This document shows, one piece after another, positions 7,752 through 15,971 of a DNA stretch of 64,000 bases. The stretch is from Gemmatimonadota bacterium (lineage in GTDB: Bacteria > Gemmatimonadota > Gemmatimonadetes > Gemmatimonadales > Gemmatimonadaceae), in contig JADJNZ010000008.1 in the NCBI GenBank assembly GCA_016714015.1, forward strand, positions 62,001-126,000, given 5' to 3'. Under the pieces are notes generated by a model. That model was not told where the DNA came from and did not search any database. It saw only the letters and a list, made by a program, of their open reading frames with translations. The position numbers and the translations under genes are program-made. Position 1 is the stretch's first letter; each line of letters begins with the position of its first letter.

Positions 7752-8890
7752 GCACTCCTCGCCGCAGTGTCCGCGTCGAAGGGCGTGGTCCGCTTCAACT
7801 CCTTCGGATGCTTCTTGAACCAGGCGGCGACGAGCAGCACCTCGTCCACTTCGTGCCCCGGCACGGTCGCGGGCGCGCGTTCGACGGGCGCCAGGATCTC
7901 GGCGATGCACCCTTCGAAGGCACGCCGCTCAGCGGCCGTGCGGGGCGCCGGCCCCTCGTGCCGGACGCGACCGCGGCGCACCACGTAGGCGCGCGCGTCC
8001 TCCGGTCGCTCGCCCGTCACCGTGTAGGTGAACGACAATGATTCGAGTGCGAACCGGATGCGACCGAACTGCTCCTGGAGCGACTCCAATCGGCGGATCT
8101 TGTCGCGCATCGTCGCCGCGCGCTCGAAGTCGAGCGCGTCGCTCGAGGCCTCCATCTGCGCGCGCAACGGCGCGAGCGGCGCATCATGCTTGCCCTCGAG
8201 GAACTCCCTGGCGGCCCGGAAACGGTCGAGGTACTCGTCCTCGCGGACCGCGCCGATGCAGGGGCCGAGGCACTTCCCGATCTCGTGGCGGATGCAGCCG
8301 GGCGTGCGCGAGGGCAGGGGGAGGAGGTCGGGCTGGTCGGCGAAGACCATCGGCTGGTCGAGCCGACAGTCTCGGAGGCCGAGGACATCGTTGAGTTCGC
8401 GAAGGGCCTCCTCCAGCTGCAGCGCGCCGCGGAAGGGGCCATAGTAGGTCCCTGTCTCGTCGGTGCCGGCCCCGCGCACCACGTGAAAGCGCGGCGCGGG
8501 TCCGCGCGAGACGCGCACGAACGCATGGTACCGCGCATCGCGCTTCATCATGACGTTGTATCGCGGCCGCAGTTGCTTGATGAGGCGGAGCTCGCGGAGC
8601 AGGGCCGCGAACTCGTTCGGCTGCGGCTCCCACTCGAGGGTCGCCGCCTCGCGGAGAATGCGCGCGCCCTTGTCCTTGGGGTAGGACGCACGGAAGTAGC
8701 TGAGCAGTCGTGTGCGCAGCGCCTTCGACTTGCCGACGTAGATCACCTCGCCGTCCGCCGAGGTCATGCGATACACGCCGGGGACGTCGCGCGCGCCGTC
8801 CTTCACCAGCGCGAGCATGTTGTCGATCCGCATCTCGACGTCCTTCGGCGGAGCGAGGGGTCCGCGGCGCCGTCGTCGACGCGGGCTCAT
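7748..8890 (-). CDS. GIY-YIG nuclease, UvrC N-terminal half-like (Cho-like)
   Basis: A 380-residue protein. It holds a GIY-YIG catalytic domain near residues 30-110 (PGVYRM, VIYVGKSKALRTRLLSYF), then a UvrC-like region (YYGPFRGALQLEEALREL, GKCLGPCIGAV) and a UVR motif (DALDFERAATMRDKIRRL). The C-terminal RNase H-like nuclease and helix-hairpin-helix domains of full UvrC are missing, so at best it can make the 3' incision, as Cho does. ATG at 8890 overlaps the mutM stop (ATGA). Linkage to mutM suggests a DNA repair role. A full-length uvrC is not in this window. Confidence 0.85.
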   Translation of the reverse strand: MSPRRRRRRGPLAPPKDVEMRIDNMLALVKDGARDVPGVYRMTSADGEVIYVGKSKALRTRLLSYFRASYPKDKGARILREAATLEWEPQPNEFAALLRELRLIKQLRPRYNVMMKRDARYHAFVRVSRGPAPRFHVVRGAGTDETGTYYGPFRGALQLEEALRELNDVLGLRDCRLDQPMVFADQPDLLPLPSRTPGCIRHEIGKCLGPCIGAVREDEYLDRFRAAREFLEGKHDAPLAPLRAQMEASSDALDFERAATMRDKIRRLESLQEQFGRIRFALESLSFTYTVTGERPEDARAYVVRRGRVRHEGPAPRTAAERRAFEGCIAEILAPVERAPATVPGHEVDEVLLVAAWFKKHPKELKRTTPFDADTAARSA

Positions 8891-9687
8891 CGCTGGCACT
8901 CCGGGCACCACACCGACTGCCGACCCTCGATGGCGTGCGAGGCGACGAGCGGCGTGTGGCATCGCGCGCACGGCTCGCCAGCGCGGCCGTAGGCCCGGAG
9001 TCGAGCCGCGAATCCGCCGCGACCGCCGAACGCGTCTCGGTAGTCGCGAAAGGTCGTCCCGCGGAGGGCGATCGACTCCTCGAGTACCGTGCGGAGTTCG
9101 TGAAAGAGGCTCGCGCATGCTGCACGCGTCACCGCGCGCCCCCGTCGGCTGGGCCGAATGCTGGCACGCCAGAGGGCCTCATTGGCGTAGATGTTCCCCA
9201 CGCCGGTCAGTCGCTTCTGGTCCATCAGGATGCTCTTCACGGCGCGCGACGACCCCCGAATGATTCCCGAAAATCGCTCGACGGAGAGGGTCGGGTCAAG
9301 CGGCTCGGGTCCGAGGCTGGCATCCCAGGCGGCGAAGGCGGACGCGTCCAGGAGGGCGACCGTCCCGAGACGGCGGACGTCGTGGTAGCGGAGTGTGCGG
9401 CCATCCGCGAGGGCGACCCGCACACAGGTGTAGGCCTCGTCGGGCGTACCGTCGATCAGGAGCGCGCCGGTGAAGCGTGGCGTGACCACCATCCGGCCGG
9501 CGGGACCGAAGTCGAGCACCACGCTCTTCGCGCGCCGGTGCACGCCGAGAATGCGGGCGCCCGGCGGTGGGAGGGCGGGGCCGCGCAGCACGTCCCGGCG
9601 CACGACCGTCACTGAACGCACGACGGCGCCGCGGAGGGCGCCGTCGAGGTCCCGCGCGATCGTCTCCGTCTCCGGGAGTTCAGGCAC
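8887..9687 (-). CDS. mutM: Formamidopyrimidine-DNA glycosylase (MutM/Fpg family)
   Basis: A 266-residue bifunctional DNA glycosylase/AP lyase. The N-terminus reads PELPETE directly after a GTG-encoded initiator Met, giving the catalytic Pro2 and Glu3. The helix-two-turn-helix segment includes DQKRLTGVGNIYANEALW. The C-terminal zinc finger is CARC...CPEC. The family excises oxidised purines such as 8-oxoguanine. The start at 9687 is fixed by the need for Pro2. It overlaps purD by 8 nt and the GIY-YIG gene by 4 nt. Confidence 0.93.
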   Translation of the reverse strand: MPELPETETIARDLDGALRGAVVRSVTVVRRDVLRGPALPPPGARILGVHRRAKSVVLDFGPAGRMVVTPRFTGALLIDGTPDEAYTCVRVALADGRTLRYHDVRRLGTVALLDASAFAAWDASLGPEPLDPTLSVERFSGIIRGSSRAVKSILMDQKRLTGVGNIYANEALWRASIRPSRRGRAVTRAACASLFHELRTVLEESIALRGTTFRDYRDAFGGRGGFAARLRAYGRAGEPCARCHTPLVASHAIEGRQSVWCPECQR

Positions 9688-10954
9688 GTGCGAGTTCGCG
9701 CCAGCCGATGTCGCGGCGGAACTGCGCCCCTTCGAAGCGCACCTGCGCTGCCACCTCGGCGCTCCGACGCTGCGCCTCGGCGATGCTCGGGGCGAGCGCG
9801 GTGACCGCGACGACCCGCCCGCCACTCGTGACCAGGCGGCCATCGGCGAGTCCCTTGGTCCCGGCGTGGAAGACGGTGACGTCACTCGTGTCGTCGGGCA
9901 GGGTGATCGCATCGCCAGTCGCGATGGTGCCCGGGTATCCCCCGGCCGCGACGACGGTGGTCACCGACGCGCCAGCGTGCCAGGTGATCGGCCCGAAGGA
10001 CTCGAGAGAACGCCGCTCGGCGATGGCGCGCATCGGCTCGAGGAGGCTCGAGGCCATGAGCGGGAGGAGCGCCTGCGTCTCCGGATCGCCGAAGCGGCAA
10101 TTGAACTCGACGACGCGCGGACCGTCCCTGGTGAGCATGAGGCCCGCATAGAGCAGGCCGGTGAATGGGCAGCCGGCCTCGCGCATGGCGCGGAGCGTCG
10201 GCTGGAACACCTTCTGCACGGCCTCACGCTGGACGGCGGCAGTGGAGACCGCGACCGGGGCGTAGGCGCCCATGCCGCCGGTGTTCGGACCGGTATCGCC
10301 TTCGCCGATGCGCTTGTGGTCCTGCGCGGCGAGGAACGGGAGCACGTGCGTCCCGTCGGTCAGGGCGAAGAGCGAGAGCTCCTCGCCCTCCATGAACTCC
10401 TCGACGAGGACTTCCGCGCCTGCGGCGCCGAAGGCGTTCTCGACGAGCATCGCGTCGATCGCGGTCTCGGCCTCCGCGAGCGTCATCGCCACGATCACGC
10501 CCTTGCCGGCGGCGATGCCGGAGGCCTTGATGACGACCGGCGCGCCAAGATGGCGCGCCTGCGCCTTGGCGGCCGCCGCGTCGGTGAAGGTGCGCGCACT
10601 GGCGGTCGGCACGTGCGCCCGCATCATGAGTTCCTTCGCGAACCGCTTGGACGTCTCGATGCGCGCCGCGAGCGCCGTGGGGCCGAAGATCGCGCGGCCC
10701 TCGTTGCGGAAGCGGTCCACGATGCCGAGTTCGAGCGGTGCCTCGGGACCGACGACGGTGAAGTCGACCCGCTCGGTGCGGGCGAGCGTCAGGAGGCCGT
10801 TGATGTCGGTCGCCGCGATGTTCACGCACCGGCCGAGTGCCGCGATCCCGGGATTGCCCGGGGCGGCGATGATCTCGCACGACGGGTCGTCGCGGCGGAG
10901 CTTCCAGGCGAGTGCGTGCTCCCGGCCTCCGCCGCCGACGACGAGGATCCTCAT
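9680..10954 (-). CDS. purD: Phosphoribosylamine-glycine ligase
   Basis: A 424-residue ATP-grasp enzyme of purine synthesis that joins glycine to phosphoribosylamine. The N-terminus MRILVVGGGGREHALAWKL is diagnostic. ATP-grasp segments VVIKASGIAAGKGVIVA and EEFMEGEELSLFALTDG, and the metal-binding FNCRFGDPETQALLPLM, are all present. Length matches the family. The ATG at 10954 overlaps the M48 protease stop in an ATGA junction; the 3' end overlaps mutM. No other purine genes are nearby. Confidence 0.96.
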   Translation of the reverse strand: MRILVVGGGGREHALAWKLRRDDPSCEIIAAPGNPGIAALGRCVNIAATDINGLLTLARTERVDFTVVGPEAPLELGIVDRFRNEGRAIFGPTALAARIETSKRFAKELMMRAHVPTASARTFTDAAAAKAQARHLGAPVVIKASGIAAGKGVIVAMTLAEAETAIDAMLVENAFGAAGAEVLVEEFMEGEELSLFALTDGTHVLPFLAAQDHKRIGEGDTGPNTGGMGAYAPVAVSTAAVQREAVQKVFQPTLRAMREAGCPFTGLLYAGLMLTRDGPRVVEFNCRFGDPETQALLPLMASSLLEPMRAIAERRSLESFGPITWHAGASVTTVVAAGGYPGTIATGDAITLPDDTSDVTVFHAGTKGLADGRLVTSGGRVVAVTALAPSIAEAQRRSAEVAAQVRFEGAQFRRDIGWRELARA

Positions 10955-11928
10955 CGCGCTCCGCCCTTGAAGGCGTCGGTGAACGCGCTGCGCGCGCGGC
11001 CGAGGGAGTCGGTCACCTTCGACGCGGCGGCCTTGGCCTGGTCGGCGTAGTAGGTCGACGCCTCCTTCATGTCGGCGCCGAGGTTCTCGCCCGGCTTCAC
11101 GTCGGCGCGGCGCTTGTAGTCGCCGGCCAGCGCGCGAGCGTAGGCACCCGACTCGACCCAGCGCTGCAGCTCGCCGGCACGGACGGTGAAGAACGGGTGC
11201 GCCTGGAAGGCGGTGTTGAGGGCCTTGAGGAGCGTGTCCCAGGCCGAGCCGTCGGTCTCGTATTCCTTGGCCTGCTCCTTGAACGCGGCGAGGTCGAGTC
11301 GGTCGCCGAACTCACGACCGCCGGCGAGCTTCATGAAGGTGGTGAGCACCACGTCGGGGTCCTGCACGCCGAGCAAGGAGGCGCGGTCGCACGAGAGCTC
11401 GCTCTTCCGGTACCACTCGAGGAGCGCCATCTGGAACGGCAGGAGGGCGATCCCGGCGAGGAACGGGAGGTTGCCGATGCCGAAGATCAGGATGAGCTGC
11501 GCCATCGTCCGGTACGTGACGTGCCCGCTCATGATGTGCCCGAGCTCGTGCGCGAGGAGGACGCGCAACTCGTCACGGTTGAGGTGCTCGATCGCCGCCG
11601 AGTTGATCACGACGAACGGGTCGCCGAACCCGACGGCACCGGCGTTCAACTGCGGCGTCTGCGTGACGTAGAGCTGGGGCCGCGTGGGCCAGTCGAGGGC
11701 CTGGAGCACCTCGGTCCAGAGCGCATCGAGATCCGGGCGCTGGGTCGGGCCGACGCGGACGGCATTCGCCGTGAAGAGGTGCCGGATGCCGCGCTCGCCG
11801 AAGACGCTCGCCGCCTTGTTGACGACGGTCTGGAACCCCGGGATGGCGCGCAGGGCATTGAGCGCGGCGCGGTCCGCGGGATGCTCCCACGAGAGGGAGG
11901 AGATGTCGGTCAGGATGGTACGGGCCAT
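10951..11928 (-). CDS. M48 family zinc metallopeptidase
   Basis: A 325-residue protease. The zinc motif is HELGH (His127, Glu128, His131), with Glu177 in SELSCDR the likely third ligand. A hydrophobic stretch, LILIFGIGNLPFLAGIALLP, sits between these and fits a membrane-embedded or membrane-associated topology. The N-terminal ~100 residues, including LPFL and GDPFVVINS, resemble YugP/HtpX-related cytoplasmic-face proteases. ATG at 11928 has AGGAG 8 nt upstream. It is the first gene of the overlapping run with purD, mutM, the nuclease and AraC. Substrate unknown. Confidence 0.88.
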   Translation of the reverse strand: MARTILTDISSLSWEHPADRAALNALRAIPGFQTVVNKAASVFGERGIRHLFTANAVRVGPTQRPDLDALWTEVLQALDWPTRPQLYVTQTPQLNAGAVGFGDPFVVINSAAIEHLNRDELRVLLAHELGHIMSGHVTYRTMAQLILIFGIGNLPFLAGIALLPFQMALLEWYRKSELSCDRASLLGVQDPDVVLTTFMKLAGGREFGDRLDLAAFKEQAKEYETDGSAWDTLLKALNTAFQAHPFFTVRAGELQRWVESGAYARALAGDYKRRADVKPGENLGADMKEASTYYADQAKAAASKVTDSLGRARSAFTDAFKGGAR

Positions 11929-12000
11929 CGGAGGCTCCTGTGGAGGGTCGTGCTACCTACGGCCGGAGGCGGGCGGGAGTGTCGGCAGCAGCAGGACCGA

Positions 12001-12023
12001 GGCGGAAGGGGGAAGGAAGAAGG
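12001..12023 (+). repeat. GGAAGG purine repeat
   Basis: Degenerate copy of the GGAAGGC/GGAAGGG word array in the 108-bp gap between metB and the M48 protease gene. Same family as 1261, 13221 and 58961. Confidence 0.55.
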
Positions 12024-12036
12024 TCCCGTCCCGCCG

Positions 12037-13206
12037 CTAGAGCCCTTGGAACGCCTGCTCCAGGTCCGCGATCAGGTCCTCGACATCCTCGACGCCGCAG
12101 GAGAAGCGGATCAGGCCGTCGGTGATGCCGATCTCGAGGCGACGGGCGGGCTCGACGGAGGCATGCGTCATGCCGGCCGGCTGGCAGACCAGCGACTCGA
12201 CGCCACCGAGGGACTCGGCGAGCGTGAAGATCCGAACGCGACTCACGACCTTGTTCGCGTTCTCCTTCGACCCGGTCTCGACCGAGACCATCCCGCCGAA
12301 GCCGCGCATCTGCCGCTTCGCGAGCTCGTGCTGCGGGTGCGTGGCGAGCCCGGGATAGAAGACGTGGGTCTCGCCCACGCGGTTGGCGAGCCAGCTCGAG
12401 ATCGCGCGCCCGTTGGCGTCATGCTGCCGCATGCGGAGTGCGAGCGTCTTCGTGCCGCGCAGCGTGAGCCACGAGTCCATCGGCCCGGGGACGGCACCGG
12501 CCGAGTTGAGGTTGAACTGGAGTCGCTTGGCGAGCTCGTCGTCGTTCAGGGCGGCGACGCCGCCGATGATGTCCGAGTGCCCGTTCAGGTACTTGGTGCT
12601 CGAGTGCCAGACGATGTCGGCGCCGAGCTGGAGCGGGTTCTGGAAGTACGGGGTGGCGAAGGTGTTGTCGACGATCGTGAGTGCGCCATGCCGCCTGGCG
12701 ATCTCGGCCGCCGCGGCGAGGTCCGTGAGCTGCATCAACGGATTGGTCGGCGTCTCGAGCATCACCGCCCGCGTGTTCGGCCGCAGGGCGTCGGCGATGC
12801 GCTGCGGGTCACGCGTGTCGACCCACGAGAACTGCATCCCGAAGTTCTGCAGGATCTTGTCGAAGAGGCGGTAGGTGCCGCCGTAGACGTTCGACCCGAC
12901 GACGACGTGGTCACCCGAACGGAAGAGCTTCATGATGGAATCGACGCATCCCATCCCGGACGAGAAGGCGAAGCCATGCTGCGCGCCCTCGAGCGCCGCG
13001 ATGTTCCGCTCGAGGCACTCGCGCGTGGGGTTCTTCCCGCGCGCGTACTCGTACCCCTTGTTGACCCCGAGCGCTTCCTGCGCATAGGTCGAGGTCTGGT
13101 AGATCGGCGGCATGATCGCGCCGGAAGTGGGGTCGGGGCGCTGGCCGGCGTGGATCGCGCGGGTGGAGAAGCCGCCGCCGTGCTCGTCGGGGAGGATCTT
13201 GGTCAT
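12037..13206 (-). CDS. metB: Cystathionine gamma-synthase/lyase (Cys/Met metabolism PLP enzyme)
   Basis: A 389-residue PLP enzyme of the trans-sulfuration family. The Schiff-base lysine is Lys205 in HSSTKYLNGH, with Asp180 in TIVDNTFATPYFQNP contacting the pyridine nitrogen. The N-terminal TRAIHAGQ and YEYARGKNPTRECLE segments are typical. It makes or breaks cystathionine, linking methionine and cysteine. Synthase and lyase activities cannot be separated from sequence alone here; METB is the best fit by length and motif. Purine repeats flank the gene on both sides. Confidence 0.88.
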   Translation of the reverse strand: MTKILPDEHGGGFSTRAIHAGQRPDPTSGAIMPPIYQTSTYAQEALGVNKGYEYARGKNPTRECLERNIAALEGAQHGFAFSSGMGCVDSIMKLFRSGDHVVVGSNVYGGTYRLFDKILQNFGMQFSWVDTRDPQRIADALRPNTRAVMLETPTNPLMQLTDLAAAAEIARRHGALTIVDNTFATPYFQNPLQLGADIVWHSSTKYLNGHSDIIGGVAALNDDELAKRLQFNLNSAGAVPGPMDSWLTLRGTKTLALRMRQHDANGRAISSWLANRVGETHVFYPGLATHPQHELAKRQMRGFGGMVSVETGSKENANKVVSRVRIFTLAESLGGVESLVCQPAGMTHASVEPARRLEIGITDGLIRFSCGVEDVEDLIADLEQAFQGL

Positions 13207-13220
13207 GGGGGGAATCTACG

Positions 13221-13271
13221 GCAGAAGGGAGAAGGGAGAAGGGAGAAGGGAGAAGGGAGCAGGCGGAAGGG
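13221..13271 (+). repeat. GAAGGGA tandem repeat
   Basis: At least five tandem 7-bp units GAAGGGA, then a degenerate GGCGGAAGGGCG tail, lie between the metB start and the DUF3179 gene stop. It belongs to the dispersed GAAGG family described in the findings. Confidence 0.8.
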
Positions 13272-13276
13272 CGTCC

Positions 13277-14419
13277 CTAGTGCCGCGTGGTGCCGGGATT
13301 GAACGTGCGCCAGCTGTGCCAGAACTCCTGGCTCGCGACGAGGGACTCGAGCGTCCCCGTCGGGCCCCTCCCGCTGAACGCGACGGCCGAGCCCCTGGTG
13401 CGCAGCGAATCGTCGGCGACGGAGTACCGGGTCGCGGTATCGGGGCGAACGAACGCGAAGAAGCTCGCGCTGTCCGCCGCGACGGCGACGACGATCGGGC
13501 GACCGCCGAGGGTGTCGTTGATCGCCCGCTCGCGGAGCAGCCGGTTCCAGTCGTACGCGCGCGTCGCACCACCGACGCGGATACCGACCACCCAGGACTT
13601 CTCCTCCCACGAGCGCGGGTCGGTGCCGGTGAGCCGACTGCGGCTCGTGCCGCGCTCGAAGGCGAAGTCCTGCGCGTACTCCGCAGTGAAGGCGGGATCG
13701 CCCTGCATGATGCGGCTCGTCGGGTGGAGGGCGAGCCACTGGCGCAACGTCACCTGCCGGCTCGGCAGTTCCTCGAGCGTCGTCCCTCGGAGGGGACCGG
13801 TCACCGCCTCGCCGTTGGCCTGCCGCCACCAGCTCCCGGTCGTCTCGTCCTCCAGCATGGCGTTGAAGTGATCCATGCCGACGAGCCGGAAATGCTCGAC
13901 CTGCCCCGCGAGGCGCGGGTCGAAGACCCGGCCCGTGCGACAGACGGTGCAGTAGGTGACGAGGATCTCGCGTCCGGCGACCGAATCGCGGACCTGGTGG
14001 TGGTACCCGATGAACTGCAACGGGTAGGCGCGTGCCTCGCCGTCGACCTCGATGCCCACCACGAGGCGGTCCATCTCCACGCGATTCTCGGCGGCCCCCG
14101 CCATCACCACGACGGTCGGCTGCTTGAACATCGCATCGGCGGCCATCACGAAATTGAAAGCGTAGGCCATCGCCGTGACCGCGAGCGCGCCGAGCCCCAT
14201 CGCGACCCGCGCGACCCGGCCGTGACGCCAGTCCGAGCGCGCGCCGACGACGACGAAGGCCACCGCGAGCCCGCGGACGATCCAGCGCCAGGTGTGGAGC
14301 TGGTAGGCGAGCTCCAGACTGCGCATCCGCTGCGCACCCGGGAGCGGCATGATGAACCAGACGTTCGCGGCCTCGAAGACACCGAGGGCCACGAGTCCGA
14401 TCAGGACGCCGTAACGCAC
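13277..14419 (-). CDS. DUF3179 domain membrane protein
   Basis: A 380-residue protein with about three or four hydrophobic segments in the first 110 residues (for example LIGLVALGVFEAANVWF and VAMGLGALAVTAMAYAFNF). A DUF3179 domain follows, marked by ARAYPLQFIGYHHQVRD and ILVTYCTVCRTGRVF, and a second copy of the AYDW-type segment near residue 300. The biochemical function of the family is not established. The GTG at 14419 has a strong GAGGAG ribosome site. The stop of the acyl-CoA ligase gene lies 4 nt upstream, so the two are co-transcribed. Confidence 0.82.
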   Translation of the reverse strand: MRYGVLIGLVALGVFEAANVWFIMPLPGAQRMRSLELAYQLHTWRWIVRGLAVAFVVVGARSDWRHGRVARVAMGLGALAVTAMAYAFNFVMAADAMFKQPTVVVMAGAAENRVEMDRLVVGIEVDGEARAYPLQFIGYHHQVRDSVAGREILVTYCTVCRTGRVFDPRLAGQVEHFRLVGMDHFNAMLEDETTGSWWRQANGEAVTGPLRGTTLEELPSRQVTLRQWLALHPTSRIMQGDPAFTAEYAQDFAFERGTSRSRLTGTDPRSWEEKSWVVGIRVGGATRAYDWNRLLRERAINDTLGGRPIVVAVAADSASFFAFVRPDTATRYSVADDSLRTRGSAVAFSGRGPTGTLESLVASQEFWHSWRTFNPGTTRH

Positions 14420-14423
14420 GCTC

Positions 14424-15902
14424 TCATCTCCTCGAGTGGATGGTGATCCGCGACGGCCGCTTGTAGGCCGAGAGGTGCGCCTCGGCGAAGACCTTCACCT
14501 CGGCCTCGCCGACCGTGCCGACGATCTCCACGGCGACCTCGTGCTCGCTCGCGGCATCGGGTACGCCGAAGGCGCGCACCGACTCCACGCCGGGCATCCC
14601 CCCGAGCACCCGCTCGACCTCGCGCGGGTAGACGTTGAACCCGTTGCGGGTGAACATCGGCTTGAGCAGTCCGCGGAACTCGAAGGTCCCGTCCGCGCGC
14701 GCTCGGCCGAGATCCCCCGTGCGCAGCCAGCCGTCTCGCATGGCGAGTCCGTCCGCGCCGCCCGAGACATAGCCGCGGAAGACGGTCTCCCCCGCGATGC
14801 AGAGCTCCCCCTCATCGCCCACCGGGAGGGTGGCGCCGGTATCGGGATCGCGGACGCTCACCTGCACGCCGGGGAAGGGGAGCCCGAGCGTCCCGCGCGC
14901 GTTGGGTCGGTCGATGCGATTGAAGAGCGCGACCGGCGAGGCTTCGGTCAGGCCGTATCCCTGGCGCAGCTCCACGCCGGTGACCTCGGTCCAGCGCGCC
15001 TGCAACGCGGGATCGAGGGGCGCCCCGCCGCAGATGGAGAGCGTCAGGCTCGGCATCGCGATGCCGCCGCGGCGCTCGATGGCCGTGAGCATCGCCGAGA
15101 AGATCGCCGGGACGCCGACGATCGCGGTGATCCCGTCGGTGACGATGCGGTCCACCGCGGTGATGGGATTGAAGCGCGCCATCGTCGAGACGCGCGCCCC
15201 GGCGAGCAGTGGCGCGATGCCGGAGACCGTGAGGCCGAAGAGGTGCGAGAAGGGCAGCACCGCGAGGAGGTGCGACCCCGGGGTGAAGGCCGCCGCCTGC
15301 ACCGCCGCGCGCGCGTTGGTGATGAGGTTGCGGTGCGTGAGGATCGCGCCGAGCGCGCGACCGGCCATGCCGGAGGTATAGACGATGGCGCACTCCTCGT
15401 CGCGACCGGGCGCTTCGGCGTCACCCTCGACCTCGAGGCCGAAGTGCGAACCGAGGTCGATGCGCGTGGCCGTGCCGTCGGGTGCGACGACAGTGGCGGT
15501 GGCCGGCGCGTCGTCGAGCAGTACCGTGACCATCCCCGGCGGGACGCGCGACGCGAAGGCGGAGAGCGTGAGGATCGCGCCAACCGCCGCGTCCGCGCAT
15601 TGGTCAGCGATCTCGCTCGGCGCCGCGAGGGGATTGACGAGCACCGCTCCCCGGCCGTCCGACGCCGCGAGCGCGACGAGGAACTGAGGCGACGTGGGAA
15701 GGAGGATCCCGGCGCGCCTGCCCGCGAGCGCGCGCACGAGCACGGGGCTCCGCTGGAGCAGCGTGAAGCCGGCGGCGACGAGACTCGTGGCCGATCGACC
15801 GTCGATCGACCCGCCGCCGGCGGCCGCGCGAAGGGTGAGGAGATCCACGCGAGGGAGGCTGAAGGATGTCCCCGAAACATAAACGTGACGTGGCGCACAC
15901 AT
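14424..15902 (-). CDS. AMP-dependent synthetase (acyl-CoA ligase-like)
   Basis: An adenylate-forming enzyme of about 492 residues. Visible core motifs are CAIVYTSGMAGRALGAILTH (A3-like P-loop, with the usual Thr/Ser-Gly run altered to TSGMAGRALG), GYGLTEASP (A5), WLRTGDLGR (A7) and FNVYPREVERVL. The family activates a carboxylic acid as acyl-AMP and then as acyl-CoA. The substrate is unknown. The ATG at 15902 has AGAGGA 6 nt upstream and is preferred; a GTG at 15848 is an alternative that starts nearer the conserved domain. It is divergent from glmM. Confidence 0.8.
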   Translation of the reverse strand: MCAPRHVYVSGTSFSLPRVDLLTLRAAAGGGSIDGRSATSLVAAGFTLLQRSPVLVRALAGRRAGILLPTSPQFLVALAASDGRGAVLVNPLAAPSEIADQCADAAVGAILTLSAFASRVPPGMVTVLLDDAPATATVVAPDGTATRIDLGSHFGLEVEGDAEAPGRDEECAIVYTSGMAGRALGAILTHRNLITNARAAVQAAAFTPGSHLLAVLPFSHLFGLTVSGIAPLLAGARVSTMARFNPITAVDRIVTDGITAIVGVPAIFSAMLTAIERRGGIAMPSLTLSICGGAPLDPALQARWTEVTGVELRQGYGLTEASPVALFNRIDRPNARGTLGLPFPGVQVSVRDPDTGATLPVGDEGELCIAGETVFRGYVSGGADGLAMRDGWLRTGDLGRARADGTFEFRGLLKPMFTRNGFNVYPREVERVLGGMPGVESVRAFGVPDAASEHEVAVEIVGTVGEAEVKVFAEAHLSAYKRPSRITIHSRR

Positions 15903-15937
15903 CCGGGGTCCTCTTGCTGCGGGTCGCGCGCCACGCC

Positions 15938-15965
15938 TTGAACCCGTCGTCACACCCTCTAGCTT
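15938..15965 (+). promoter_or_regulatory. Putative sigma-70 promoter of glmM-glmS
   Basis: TTGAAC at 15938-15943 and TAGCTT at 15960-15965 are separated by 16 bp. The expected transcription start would lie at or within a base or two of the glmM ATG at 15972, suggesting a leaderless or nearly leaderless mRNA. Confidence 0.35.
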
Positions 15966-15971
15966 CCGCGC

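Noticed and set aside
13207..13276. SAM or other riboswitch before metB
   Set aside because: The gap is a tandem GAAGGGA repeat and lies mainly upstream on the minus strand without a riboswitch fold.
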